Part shown: piece by piece, positions 5,580-11,818 of the stretch
Numbering within the stretch: position 1 is the first letter of the stretch
How the letters are laid out: every line of letters begins with the position of its first letter
Assembly (NCBI GenBank): GCA_965653495.1
Contig: CBFHAJ010000118.1
Span: forward strand, 1 to 11,818
From: AG41 sp965653495
Lineage (GTDB): Bacteria; Gemmatimonadota; Gemmatimonadetes; Gemmatimonadales; GWC2-71-9
Length of the DNA: 11,818 nucleotides
Reading direction: 5' to 3'
The notes under the pieces: model-generated
The model's input: only the letters and a program-made list of their open reading frames with translations
What the model was told of the DNA's origin: nothing
Database searches by the model: none
Made by a program: the position numbers and the translations under genes

Positions 5580-8045
5580 CAGGGCACCTTTACCGTCTTC
5601 TGCCGCCCTCTACCGACCTCTACCGCCTTCCCATCTCCTCCCTCCCACGGCGGTGGCACGCGGGTCGGCTCCGGCCAGGGGATCTCCGGGAAGCCCTTGG
5701 GTCCCACTCTTCCCGGTTCTCCCTTGGCTTTAGCTTTCAACGCCTTGAAGACCTTCTCCGGAGTGATTGGCACCTCGTCGATCCGCACGCCGACGGCATC
5801 GTACACGGCGTTGGCGACCGCCGGGGGCACGGGCAAGAGTGGTCCCTGGCCGCACTCCTTGGCGCCGAACGGCCCGTTGGGATCGGGATCCTCCACGAGG
5901 TATGTGACGACGTCGCACATCTCGAGCGTGGTCGGGCTCTTGTACTCGAGCAGGCTGGGAATCTTGTGCACCACGTTACGATTGCCGCGGTAGGCCATTT
6001 CCTCCATCAGCGCTTCCCCCAGACCCATGTACACCGACCCTTCGATCTGGCCCATTACGGTCGCCGCGTTGATCACGCGCCCGACGTCGTGCGCGATCCA
6101 GATTTTGGGCACCCGCACCACGCCCGTGCTCGTGTCCACGTCCACCTCCGCGACGCACGCGCTGTAGGAATACGCCGGCGACGGGCCGACGCCCGAGCCG
6201 CGGTACTTGCCGGGGGAGGGGGGCGGCGTGTACGAGCCCACGGTGCCCACGGTCCCTTCCGCCGCTTCCGCGAGCCGCACCGCCTCGCCAAACGCCAGTC
6301 CGCGATCGGGACGCTGGACGTCGAACACCCGGCCGTCCGCGAACCCCACGCGTTCCACGGGCACCTCGAGCTTCGCGGCCGCGTGGCGCGCGATGATGGC
6401 GCGGGCCCGCTCGGCGGCCTGAATCGCGGCGTTGCCGGTCATGAGCGTCACCCGGCTCGAGTAGCTGCCGAGGTCGACCGGCGTCAGGTCGGTGTCACCG
6501 GTGACCACCGCGATGTCGAACGGATCGAGGCCGAGGACTTCGGCGACGATCGAAGCGAGGATCGAGTCGGAGCCCTGTCCGATTTCGGTCGAGCCGCAGA
6601 ACACGGTGACGCCGCCGCCGCGGTCGCACTTGAGCTGCACGCCCGAATGCGGCATCGCGTTCCAGTAAATCGGCAGCCCCGCGCCCGTGATGTAGGACGA
6701 GCAGGCGAGGCCGATGCCCTTGCCGGGCGGCAGCTGCCGAAACTTCTGCTTCCAGCCCGACCCGTCGATCACCTTGCGGATGCAGTCGCCCAGGCCCATC
6801 GACCCGATCTTGAGCCAGTTGGCCGTGAGGGAGTCGCGCGGGACGAGATGTTTGAGCCGCAGCTCCGCTGGATCGATACCGAGCTGCTCGGCGATTTTAT
6901 CGAGATGGACCTCGAGTGCGAACCGCGGCTGGGGCGTTCCATGCCCGCGCTTGGGCCCACATGGAGGCTTGTTCGTGAAGGCCCGTGCGCCTTGGAACCT
7001 GTAGCGTGGAACGTGATACGTGACTGTCTGCAGCGCCCCGGTGTAGTAGGTGCTCGCCACGCCGTAGGAGCCGTACCCGCCGCCGTCGAGCAGCGACCGG
7101 AAATGCATGGCCGTGATTCCACCGTCCTTGGCGACGCCGGTCTTCACCCACATCAACGTGGGATGGCGCCCGCGATGGCAATAGAACACCTCCTCGCGTG
7201 TGAGCGTGATCTTCACGGGGCGACCGGTGATCATCGCCAGCTTCGCGGCCACGATCTCGTGGCTGAACGGATCGCTCTTCCCGCCGAACCCGCCACCGTT
7301 GGGGCAGGCGATCACGCGGATGCGCGCGGCGGGAAGCTCGAGCACCTTCGCGAGTGCGCGGTGCACGTAGTGGGGCGTCTGCGTCGAGCTCCACAGCGTG
7401 AGCTTGCCGTCAGGGGGGGCCGACCAATCGGCAACGGCAGCGTGCTGCTCCATCGGCATGTGGGTGCTGCCCTCGAAGAAGAAGGTGTCCTCGCGCACCA
7501 GGTCAGCCGCGCCGAACCCGGCATCCACATCGCCGAACTCGAGGTCGATGAGCTTATGGAGATTGCCGCGGTCGGCGTAGTCGTGGATCTGAGGCTCAGG
7601 GTGCTCCACTGAGTCGAGCGCGTCGGGGAAGGCGCGCAGCGGCTCGTAGCGCACGGTGATGCCGTCGAGCGCGGCGGTCGCCGCCTCCTCAGTCGTAGCG
7701 GCCACGGCGGCGACCGGATCGCCGACGAAGCGGACCCGGTCGACCGCGAGCGCGTGCTCGTCCTGGCTCACGGGCAGAATCCCGAACGGGATCGGGAGAT
7801 CCTGCCCCGTGAGCACGGCCTTCACGCCGGGGAGGGCCAGCGCCTGGGAAGTGTCGATCGAAACGATGCGGGCGTGGGGATGCGGGCTGCGCAGCAGTTT
7901 GGCGTAGAGCATGCGCGCGAGGAACAGGTCGTCGGCGAACTTCGTGACGCCGGTGACCTTGGCGGTCGCGTCGACTTTGCGGAGCGCCTTGCCGACTACA
8001 CGAAAGGCGGCGGTCGGGCGGTCAGGCGGCTGGTGGCTCCGCTTT

Positions 8046-8059
<14 letters not shown>
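5579..8059 (-). CDS. Molybdopterin-binding catalytic subunit of a molybdenum hydroxylase (HcrA/xanthine dehydrogenase family)
   Basis: The 826-residue catalytic subunit holds the Mo-pterin cofactor at which a hydroxyl is added to or removed from a carbon. An Ald_Xan_dh_C-type N-terminal domain (about 20-140) precedes the Mo-binding domain. Visible motifs are PMEQHA (202-207), GGGFGGK (255-261), CGPKRGHGTPQ (367-377), GSTEIGQGSDS (489-499) and GPFGAKECGQGP (729-740), with E735 as the likely catalytic Glu. RGHG rather than RGFG at 371-374 and the partner subunits favour a 4-hydroxybenzoyl-CoA reductase-like enzyme over xanthine dehydrogenase. The CO dehydrogenase AYRCSFR loop is absent. GGAGAG lies a few bases before the ATG, which overlaps the [2Fe-2S] subunit by 14 bp. 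The last 55 or so residues are Pro/Gly-rich, go beyond the usual family end and finish in a 10-bp tandem array. Confidence 0.93.
5591..5630 (-). repeat. 10-bp tandem array at the 3' end of the Mo-subunit gene
   Basis: Four perfectly phased 10-bp units occupy 5591-5600, 5601-5610, 5611-5620 and 5621-5630. The plus-strand unit is close to T[A/G]CCG[A/C/T]C[C/T]TC. They encode about residues 811-823 of the Mo subunit, in its non-conserved tail. Period and sequence differ from the octamer arrays. Confidence 0.65.
8004..8035 (+). repeat. Octamer tandem array at the 5' end of the Mo-subunit gene
   Basis: GGTCGGGC (8012-8019) and GGTCAGGC (8020-8027) are clean units, flanked on each side by a degenerate unit. 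The array encodes the PPDRPTA segment just before the first conserved residues of the Mo subunit. GGTCAGGC recurs exactly in the dipeptidase array. No convincing reverse partner was seen nearby. Confidence 0.55.
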
Positions 8060-8567
<508 letters not shown>

Positions 8568-8635
8568 GTATCCGTAATCTTGATATGTGGGTGAAGCGGC
8601 GCCAGCTTTCGGCCTCGAATCCAACCCACGGATAC
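8568..8635. promoter_or_regulatory. Inverted repeat spanning the divergent Mo-hydroxylase/dipeptidase start region
   Basis: GTATCCGT (8568-8575) and ACGGATAC (8628-8635) are perfect 8-bp reverse complements. An inner pair GTGGGT (8587-8592) and ACCCAC (8624-8629) adds to the symmetry. Each outer arm lies immediately before a start codon (0 and 4 bases), so both mRNAs begin translation next to ACGGATAC. No convincing -35/-10 pair was found on either strand in this 72-bp gap. Confidence 0.4.
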
Positions 8636-8639
8636 GCTA

Positions 8640-9878
8640 ATGAGGCCGGTCAGGCGGTCAGACGGACGGGCGGTCGGACAAGCGGCGTTCTCGCTCATCT
8701 TGTTGCTATCCGCCACTCCGCCGGTCCACCTGTCCGCCCAGGACTACCGCGCCCAAGCCCTCCGCATCCTGAAGACCGTCCCCCTCATCGACGGCCACAA
8801 CGACATCCCCGACGCGATCCGGGGTCGTGGCGGCCTCGATTCCGTTGACTTCGCCGCGCCGCAGCCCAAGCTCATGACTGACATTCCCCGACTGCGAGCC
8901 GGCCGGGTAGGTGGGCAGTACTGGTCGGCGTACGTCCCCGTGACCACGATTCACGGCGGCCAACATCCCGCGGTGTACGCGCTCGAGCAGATCGACCTCA
9001 TCAAGCGGCTGTGCGCCAAGTATCCGCGCGACCTCGCGATGGCGTATCGCGCGGCGGACGTGGAGCGCAACTTCGCGGCGGGCAAGATCTCCTGCCTCAT
9101 CGGTATCGAGGGCGGGCACGCCATCGAGAACTCACTCGGCGCCCTGCGGATGTTCTACCAGCTGGGCGTGCGCTACATGACGCTCACGCACTGGGAGACG
9201 ATCGATTGGGCGGACGCCGCCACCGACAGCGCCAAGCACCATGGGCTCACGCCGTTCGGGGAGGACGTCGTGCGCGAGATGAACCGGGTCGGGATGCTGG
9301 TCGACCTGTCGCACGTGTCGGACGCGACCATGGTGACCGCCATCCGGGTGTCAAGCGCGCCGGAGTTCTACTCGCACTCGTCCGCGCGCGCGATCGCCAA
9401 CCATGTGCGCAACGTCCCCGACTCGATTCTCAAAATGGTCCGGGCGAACGGCGGGGTGGTGATGGTGAACTTCAATCCCGGGTTCGTGTCGGAGGCCGTG
9501 CGGGTGTACGAAGACAGCATGCCGCACCGCGCGACGGCGCTGCGCGCCGCGGGAGTCGACTCGGTGGCCGTGGCCGACTCGACCCGCGCCTGGGAAGCGC
9601 GTGAGCCCAAGGCCACGCTGCAACAGGTCGCCGATCACATCGAGCACGTGCGCGACGTGGCCGGTATCGATCACGTGGGCCTCGGCTCCGACTTCGACGG
9701 CATCACGGCGGTGCCCGTCGGCCTCGAGGACGTCTCCAAGTTTCCGGACCTGATCGCCGAGCTGCTGCGCCGCGGGTGGAGCGAGCAGGACGTGAAGAAG
9801 GTCGCCGGGCTGAACGCGCTGCGCGTGCTGCGCGCCGCCGAACGGGTGGCCGCGGAGCTGAGGACGGCCTCGCGCTAG
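8640..9878 (+). CDS. Exported membrane-type dipeptidase, peptidase family M19
   Basis: This zinc metallopeptidase of the renal dipeptidase (amidohydrolase) family cleaves dipeptides, including D-amino-acid-containing ones in some members. It has 412 residues. Residues 1-33 are a signal peptide: basic VRRSDGR start, hydrophobic AFSLILLL, probable cleavage after HLSA. Metal ligands by family pattern are H53 and D55 (DGHND), E157 (GIEGGH), H225 (DLSHVS) and H246 (YSHSSAR). The GSDFDG motif (349-354) carries the conserved catalytic Asp. All are present, so it is probably active, in the periplasm or outside the cell. Both ends of the signal peptide are encoded by octamer arrays. It is divergent from the Mo-hydroxylase operon and four bases upstream of the small Cys protein, so the two are probably co-transcribed. 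A role in recycling peptidoglycan or scavenged peptides is inference. Confidence 0.93.
   Translation: MRPVRRSDGRAVGQAAFSLILLLSATPPVHLSAQDYRAQALRILKTVPLIDGHNDIPDAIRGRGGLDSVDFAAPQPKLMTDIPRLRAGRVGGQYWSAYVPVTTIHGGQHPAVYALEQIDLIKRLCAKYPRDLAMAYRAADVERNFAAGKISCLIGIEGGHAIENSLGALRMFYQLGVRYMTLTHWETIDWADAATDSAKHHGLTPFGEDVVREMNRVGMLVDLSHVSDATMVTAIRVSSAPEFYSHSSARAIANHVRNVPDSILKMVRANGGVVMVNFNPGFVSEAVRVYEDSMPHRATALRAAGVDSVAVADSTRAWEAREPKATLQQVADHIEHVRDVAGIDHVGLGSDFDGITAVPVGLEDVSKFPDLIAELLRRGWSEQDVKKVAGLNALRVLRAAERVAAELRTASR
8648..8679 (+). repeat. Octamer tandem array, forward arm (dipeptidase 5' end)
   Basis: Four back-to-back units start at 8648, 8656, 8664 and 8672, for example GGTCAGGC (8648-8655) and GGACGGGC (8664-8671). 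The array starts eight bases after the A of the start codon and encodes the charged n-region of the signal peptide. Confidence 0.65.
8713..8736 (-). repeat. Octamer tandem array, reverse arm (dipeptidase 5' end)
   Basis: On the minus strand three units run down from 8736: GGACAGGT (8729-8736), GGACCGGC (8721-8728) and GGAGTGGC (8713-8720). GGACCGGC is identical to a unit at 5376-5383. The array lies opposite 8648-8679 and encodes the residues around the signal-peptide cleavage site. Confidence 0.6.
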
Positions 9879-9882
9879 CCGG

Positions 9883-10083
9883 ATGACGCTTCCGGACCCC
9901 GTCGGCCTGTGCCGATCGTGCCGCTGGTCGCGCACGATCAGCAACCGGCAAGGGTCGACGTTTTACCGCTGTGGCCGCGCCGACAGGGACGAAACCTTCC
10001 CCCGTTATCCGCCCCTTCCCGTGTTGCAGTGCCGCGGGTACGAGGAGCGGCACGACGAAACGATCACGCCGGCTTCGACTTGA
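9883..10083 (+). CDS. Small four-cysteine protein, probable zinc ribbon-like, unknown function
   Basis: The 66-residue protein has four Cys: C10 and C13 (LCRSCRW), C30 (FYRCGRA) and C50 (LQCRGYE), with FPRYPPLPV between the last two. CxxC followed by two single Cys suggests one zinc or a small iron-sulfur site. The layout C-x2-C-x16-C-x19-C-x-GYE resembles short conserved hypothetical proteins I have seen in several phyla, but I cannot name a family. It lies four bases after the dipeptidase stop with no clear ribosome binding site, so translation probably depends on the upstream gene. There is no signal peptide, so it is cytoplasmic. Its last 20 bases overlap the 3' end of the convergent membrane-protein gene. 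Confidence 0.7.
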   Translation: MTLPDPVGLCRSCRWSRTISNRQGSTFYRCGRADRDETFPRYPPLPVLQCRGYEERHDETITPAST

Positions 10084-10336
10084 GCGCCGTGGCTAGCGAC
10101 ACGATCGCGAGCACGTCGAGGATCTCCGCGATCGTGTGCGCGAACAGGAAGCTGGTGTAGTCGAGGTGGTACGTGATGTAGCAGAACTCCGCGATCGCAT
10201 ACAGCATGAACCCCCGCCGCGCGGGCACGTTGTCCGCCGCCCCGCGCCACAGCACGACGCCGACGACGAGCAGCGCGAGGTGGACGAGGAAGAAGATCGG
10301 TTTGGGGACGCCATCGATGAACGATCCGAATGGCAT
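10064..10336 (-). CDS. Small membrane protein, about three transmembrane helices, unknown function
   Basis: The 90-residue protein has hydrophobic segments at about 14-31 (FFLVHLALLVVGVVLW), 41-57 (GFMLYAIAEFCYITYHL) and 61-84 (ending LDVLAIVSLA). His and Tyr residues lie within or next to the membrane segments (YITYHLDY, AHTIAEILD). I do not recognise the family. The ATG at 10336 is fixed by AGGAG seven bases upstream; an in-frame extension to 10444 would have to cross the promoter. It is transcribed alone from a good promoter and diverges from the HD-domain gene. It converges on the four-Cys gene with a 20-bp overlap. Confidence 0.72.
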   Translation of the reverse strand: MPFGSFIDGVPKPIFFLVHLALLVVGVVLWRGAADNVPARRGFMLYAIAEFCYITYHLDYTSFLFAHTIAEILDVLAIVSLATALKSKPA

Positions 10337-10370
10337 GCGACGCTCCTGAAAGAGAGGTATGGCCGTCCCC

Positions 10371-10398
10371 ATGATAGGGGGAGCCCCCCGAGCGTCAA
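10371..10398 (-). promoter_or_regulatory. Promoter of the 90-residue membrane protein
   Basis: On the minus strand TTGACG (10393-10398) and TATCAT (10371-10376) each match 5/6 of the sigma70 consensus with a 16-base spacer. The leader would be about 28 nt, including AGGAG. The -10 sits in the loop of a short C/G palindrome (TCCCC, ATGATA, GGGG at 10366-10380). Confidence 0.6.
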
Positions 10399-10406
10399 GC
10401 GGGAAC

Positions 10407-10442
10407 GAGGCAACCCTATTGCGCCGGCGACCCCGTTGCCTC
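10407..10442. promoter_or_regulatory. Inverted repeat upstream of the HD-domain gene
   Basis: GAGGCAAC (10407-10414) and GTTGCCTC (10435-10442) are perfect 8-bp reverse complements. The palindrome CGCCGGCG (10422-10429) lies between them. No T-run follows. AACCC (10412-10416) could instead pair with GGGTT (10448-10452), an alternative fold if this region is transcribed. It could be an operator or a leader hairpin; no clear plus-strand promoter was found in 10337-10489. Confidence 0.35.
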
Positions 10443-10489
10443 ACTTTGGGTTACACGCCTCCTGACACGTCATAGCAACGAGGTCGATC

Positions 10490-11356
10490 GTGGCGCAATC
10501 GCGTCCGCTGGAGCGCGCGAAGCTGTTCTTCTTCCGCTACTTCGAGCAGATCTTTGTGCTGCTGCTCGTGCTGGCGATGGTCGCGATTCACAACCTCGTC
10601 GACCAGAAGTTCGCGTTCCTGAGCTTCTACTATCTCCCCATGATCCTCGCCGGCTTCTACGGAGGGCGGCGGTTTGCGGTGCTGGCGGGGGTGTTCGTGG
10701 TGGGGCTGGTGTTCTACTGGCAGGAGTTCCAGGGGCTGGACATGCTCCCCGGCCTGTACGGCGACGCGCTGCTCGCCCTGGTGCCGTGGGCCGGTTTCCT
10801 GATCCTCACCGGCTACGTCGTGGGCGGGTTAGCCGAGCAGCGCCAGGCGCGGTTGGCGGAGGTGAAGAACGCGTATCTCGCGACCCTCGAGCTGCTGACC
10901 TACCACATCGAATCGACGGAGCGCAATCAGCAGGGGCATTCGAATCGGGTCGCCGAGATCGCGGCCGCCATGGCGCGGGAGCTCAGGCTTCCCGAAGACG
11001 ACGTGGAGAACCTGCGGGTCGCGGCGCTGTTGCACGAGGTCGGGACGCGCGACCCGCGGTTGCTGCGCCTGCTGTCCCGCTCAGTGACCGATTCGTCGGT
11101 GACGGTGGCGCGCGCCATGCGCGGCGCCGCCGAGATCATCGGTGAGTACGGGCATTACTATGAGATCGTGGGTGAGGACTGGGACATCGAGGCGCTGCCG
11201 CTGGCGCTCACGGTGAAGATCCTGGCGGTAGCCGACGCGTTCGAGACCCTGCAGATGGCGACGCCGGTCAGGCCGGCGTTTCCGAAATGGAGTGCGCTCG
11301 AAGAGGTGGAGAAGGGGGCCGGCAAGACGTTCGCGAAGGACGCGGTGCGTGCCTAG
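10490..11356 (+). CDS. Membrane protein with degenerate HD-GYP/HD domain
   Basis: The 288-residue protein starts at a GTG six bases after GAGG. Residues 1-115 hold about four membrane helices in a MASE-like sensor layout (IFVLLLVLAMVAI, FYYLPMILAGFYGG, LAGVFVVGLVFYW, ALVPWAGFLILTGYVVGG). A linker helix (116-135) leads to an HD-type domain (about 136-288). GHSNRVAEIA (H150) and ILAVADAFE (D249) fit the HD-GYP pattern. The core LLHDIGK is LLHEVGT (H182, E183), the Lys is missing, and the HHE/GYP region is replaced by GEYGHYYEIVGEDW. Cyclic-di-GMP phosphodiesterase activity is therefore doubtful; a signalling or binding role is more likely. It ends at a TAG followed in frame by 19 more sense codons, so it may be truncated or read through. 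It appears to be a single-gene unit. Confidence 0.8.
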   Translation: MAQSRPLERAKLFFFRYFEQIFVLLLVLAMVAIHNLVDQKFAFLSFYYLPMILAGFYGGRRFAVLAGVFVVGLVFYWQEFQGLDMLPGLYGDALLALVPWAGFLILTGYVVGGLAEQRQARLAEVKNAYLATLELLTYHIESTERNQQGHSNRVAEIAAAMARELRLPEDDVENLRVAALLHEVGTRDPRLLRLLSRSVTDSSVTVARAMRGAAEIIGEYGHYYEIVGEDWDIEALPLALTVKILAVADAFETLQMATPVRPAFPKWSALEEVEKGAGKTFAKDAVRA

Positions 11357-11416
11357 CGGACGATCGTGGACCGGCCGGAAGTGACGGCGTCCGAGCGCGA
11401 GCTGCGCGCCGTCTAA
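11357..11416 (+). other. In-frame continuation of the HD-domain gene beyond an amber codon
   Basis: After the TAG at 11354-11356 the same frame continues for 19 codons (RTIVDRPEVT..., ending RAV) to a TAA at 11414-11416. Eighteen of the 19 codons end in G or C, like the genes around it. This looks like coding sequence cut off by a recent nonsense change or a base-call error, or reached by readthrough. Confidence 0.35.
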
Positions 11417-11676
11417 GGGTTGGGGGGAGGCTCCCGGCGGCCGCGCGCCACGCCGGCCGCGACTCCCGCGCCGAACAGGATGGCCGTGCCGGCTCCGACC
11501 ACCGGGAGCAGCGCCACGGGCCCCGCCGCGAGGGCGGCGGCCGCCACCCCGGCGATCACCGGAGCCGCGGGCTTCTGCACCGCGTTGACGAAGCGCAACC
11601 GCCGCCGCACGAACCCCCGCGTCCAGAAATACCCCGCGCCCGTCGCGGCGCCGGTGACCACCAGCCAGAGTAGCAT
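11413..11676 (-). CDS. Small glycine/alanine-rich membrane protein, unknown function
   Basis: The 87-residue protein has a hydrophobic helix at 1-18 (LLWLVVTGAATGAGYFW), a basic loop (RGFVRRRLRF), and two further Ala/Gly-rich helices at about 37-52 and 55-77. A charged Pro-rich tail follows. GAATGAG and GAGVAAG offer small-residue helix packing. I do not recognise a family. GGGAGG lies about nine bases before the ATG. It converges with the HD-domain gene; its stop shares bases 11414-11415 with the TAA that ends that frame's continuation. It diverges from the nitrilase-like gene across 77 bp with no clear promoter. Confidence 0.65.
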   Translation of the reverse strand: MLLWLVVTGAATGAGYFWTRGFVRRRLRFVNAVQKPAAPVIAGVAAAALAAGPVALLPVVGAGTAILFGAGVAAGVARGRREPPPNP

Positions 11677-11753
11677 CGTCGATGTCCCTCCCCTGCCCTT
11701 GGCGAGGCTGTACGCAACTTGCCAGAGTGGAGTTTCCCGCGCAAATCTCCCGC

Positions 11754-11818
11754 GTGACTGCCTCCGCCCCCGCTCCCGCCTCCGCCCGCGTCGTGCGCGT
11801 CGCCGCGGTGCAGGCTGC
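11754..11818 (+). CDS. N-terminus of a probable carbon-nitrogen hydrolase (nitrilase superfamily), 3' truncated
   Basis: A GTG at 11754 opens about 21 codons running off the window. After an Ala/Pro/Ser-rich start they read RVVRVAAVQA. A beta strand of the form V-R-V-A-A-V-Q-A near the N-terminus is typical of nitrilase and amidase proteins of this superfamily, which cleave C-N bonds with a Glu-Lys-Cys triad; the triad would lie outside the window. An in-frame GTG at 11727 is an alternative start; neither has a good ribosome binding site. The call rests on about eight residues. Confidence 0.55.
   Translation, partial: MTASAPAPASARVVRVAAVQA

Noticed and set aside
5966..7612. 548-codon plus-strand open frame opposite the Mo subunit
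   Set aside because: His/Arg/Ala-rich and without any domain, while the minus strand carries every Mo-hydroxylase motif.
10337..10444. Longer start for the 90-residue membrane protein
   Set aside because: AGGAG precedes the ATG at 10336, and a 5/6 plus 5/6 promoter lies inside the proposed extension.
11287..11673. Plus-strand frame across the end of the HD gene and the 87-residue gene
   Set aside because: It overlaps real genes on both strands and gives an Arg/Gly/Asp-rich product with no hydrophobic or catalytic pattern.

Overview
The window is a gene-dense, high-GC stretch of chromosome. GC-rich third codon positions, a Phe/Gly-rich PadR regulator, a secreted PDZ protein with a Pro-rich linker and very short intergenic gaps suggest a soil or aquatic bacterium of the Gemmatimonadota/Acidobacteriota kind. 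This is inference from style, not from a marker gene. No rRNA, tRNA, CRISPR array, integrase, transposase or phage gene was seen.

Layout. 2-124: tail of an unidentified gene (+). 147-1202: exported two-PDZ protein with a C-terminal coiled coil (+). 1206-3802: two-gene minus-strand operon, a heme-oxygenase-like diiron (HDO) protein translationally coupled (ATGA) to a cytoplasmic PAS-PAS hybrid histidine kinase. 4012-4557: PadR regulator (+). The 209-bp divergent region between HDO and PadR holds two strong palindromic sites. 4554-8567: minus-strand operon for a three-subunit molybdenum hydroxylase in the order [2Fe-2S] subunit, Mo subunit, FAD subunit. 8640-10083 (+): exported M19 (renal-type) dipeptidase and a 66-residue four-Cys protein. 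10064-10336 (-): 90-residue membrane protein with a good sigma70-like promoter. 10490-11356 (+): membrane protein with a degenerate HD-GYP domain. 11413-11676 (-): 87-residue membrane protein. 11754-end (+): start of a probable nitrilase-family amidohydrolase.

Working together. The Mo enzyme is the clearest system. Its FAD subunit carries a Cys-rich insertion with the spacing of the extra [4Fe-4S] cluster of 4-hydroxybenzoyl-CoA reductase (HcrB), and the operon has the hcrC-hcrA-hcrB order. It is therefore better called HBCR-like than xanthine dehydrogenase. No CoA ligase, thioesterase or Mo-insertion factor lies in the window, so the substrate is open. The HDO/kinase pair looks like an enzyme made with a dedicated cytoplasmic sensor and is the best candidate here for an undescribed system.

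The most unusual DNA-level signal is a set of 8-bp tandem arrays (unit close to GG[A/T]CNGGC). They occur at five places, all inside the Mo-hydroxylase and dipeptidase coding sequences. At two loci a forward and a reverse array face each other in the same register. A separate 10-bp array makes up the 3' end of the Mo-subunit gene.
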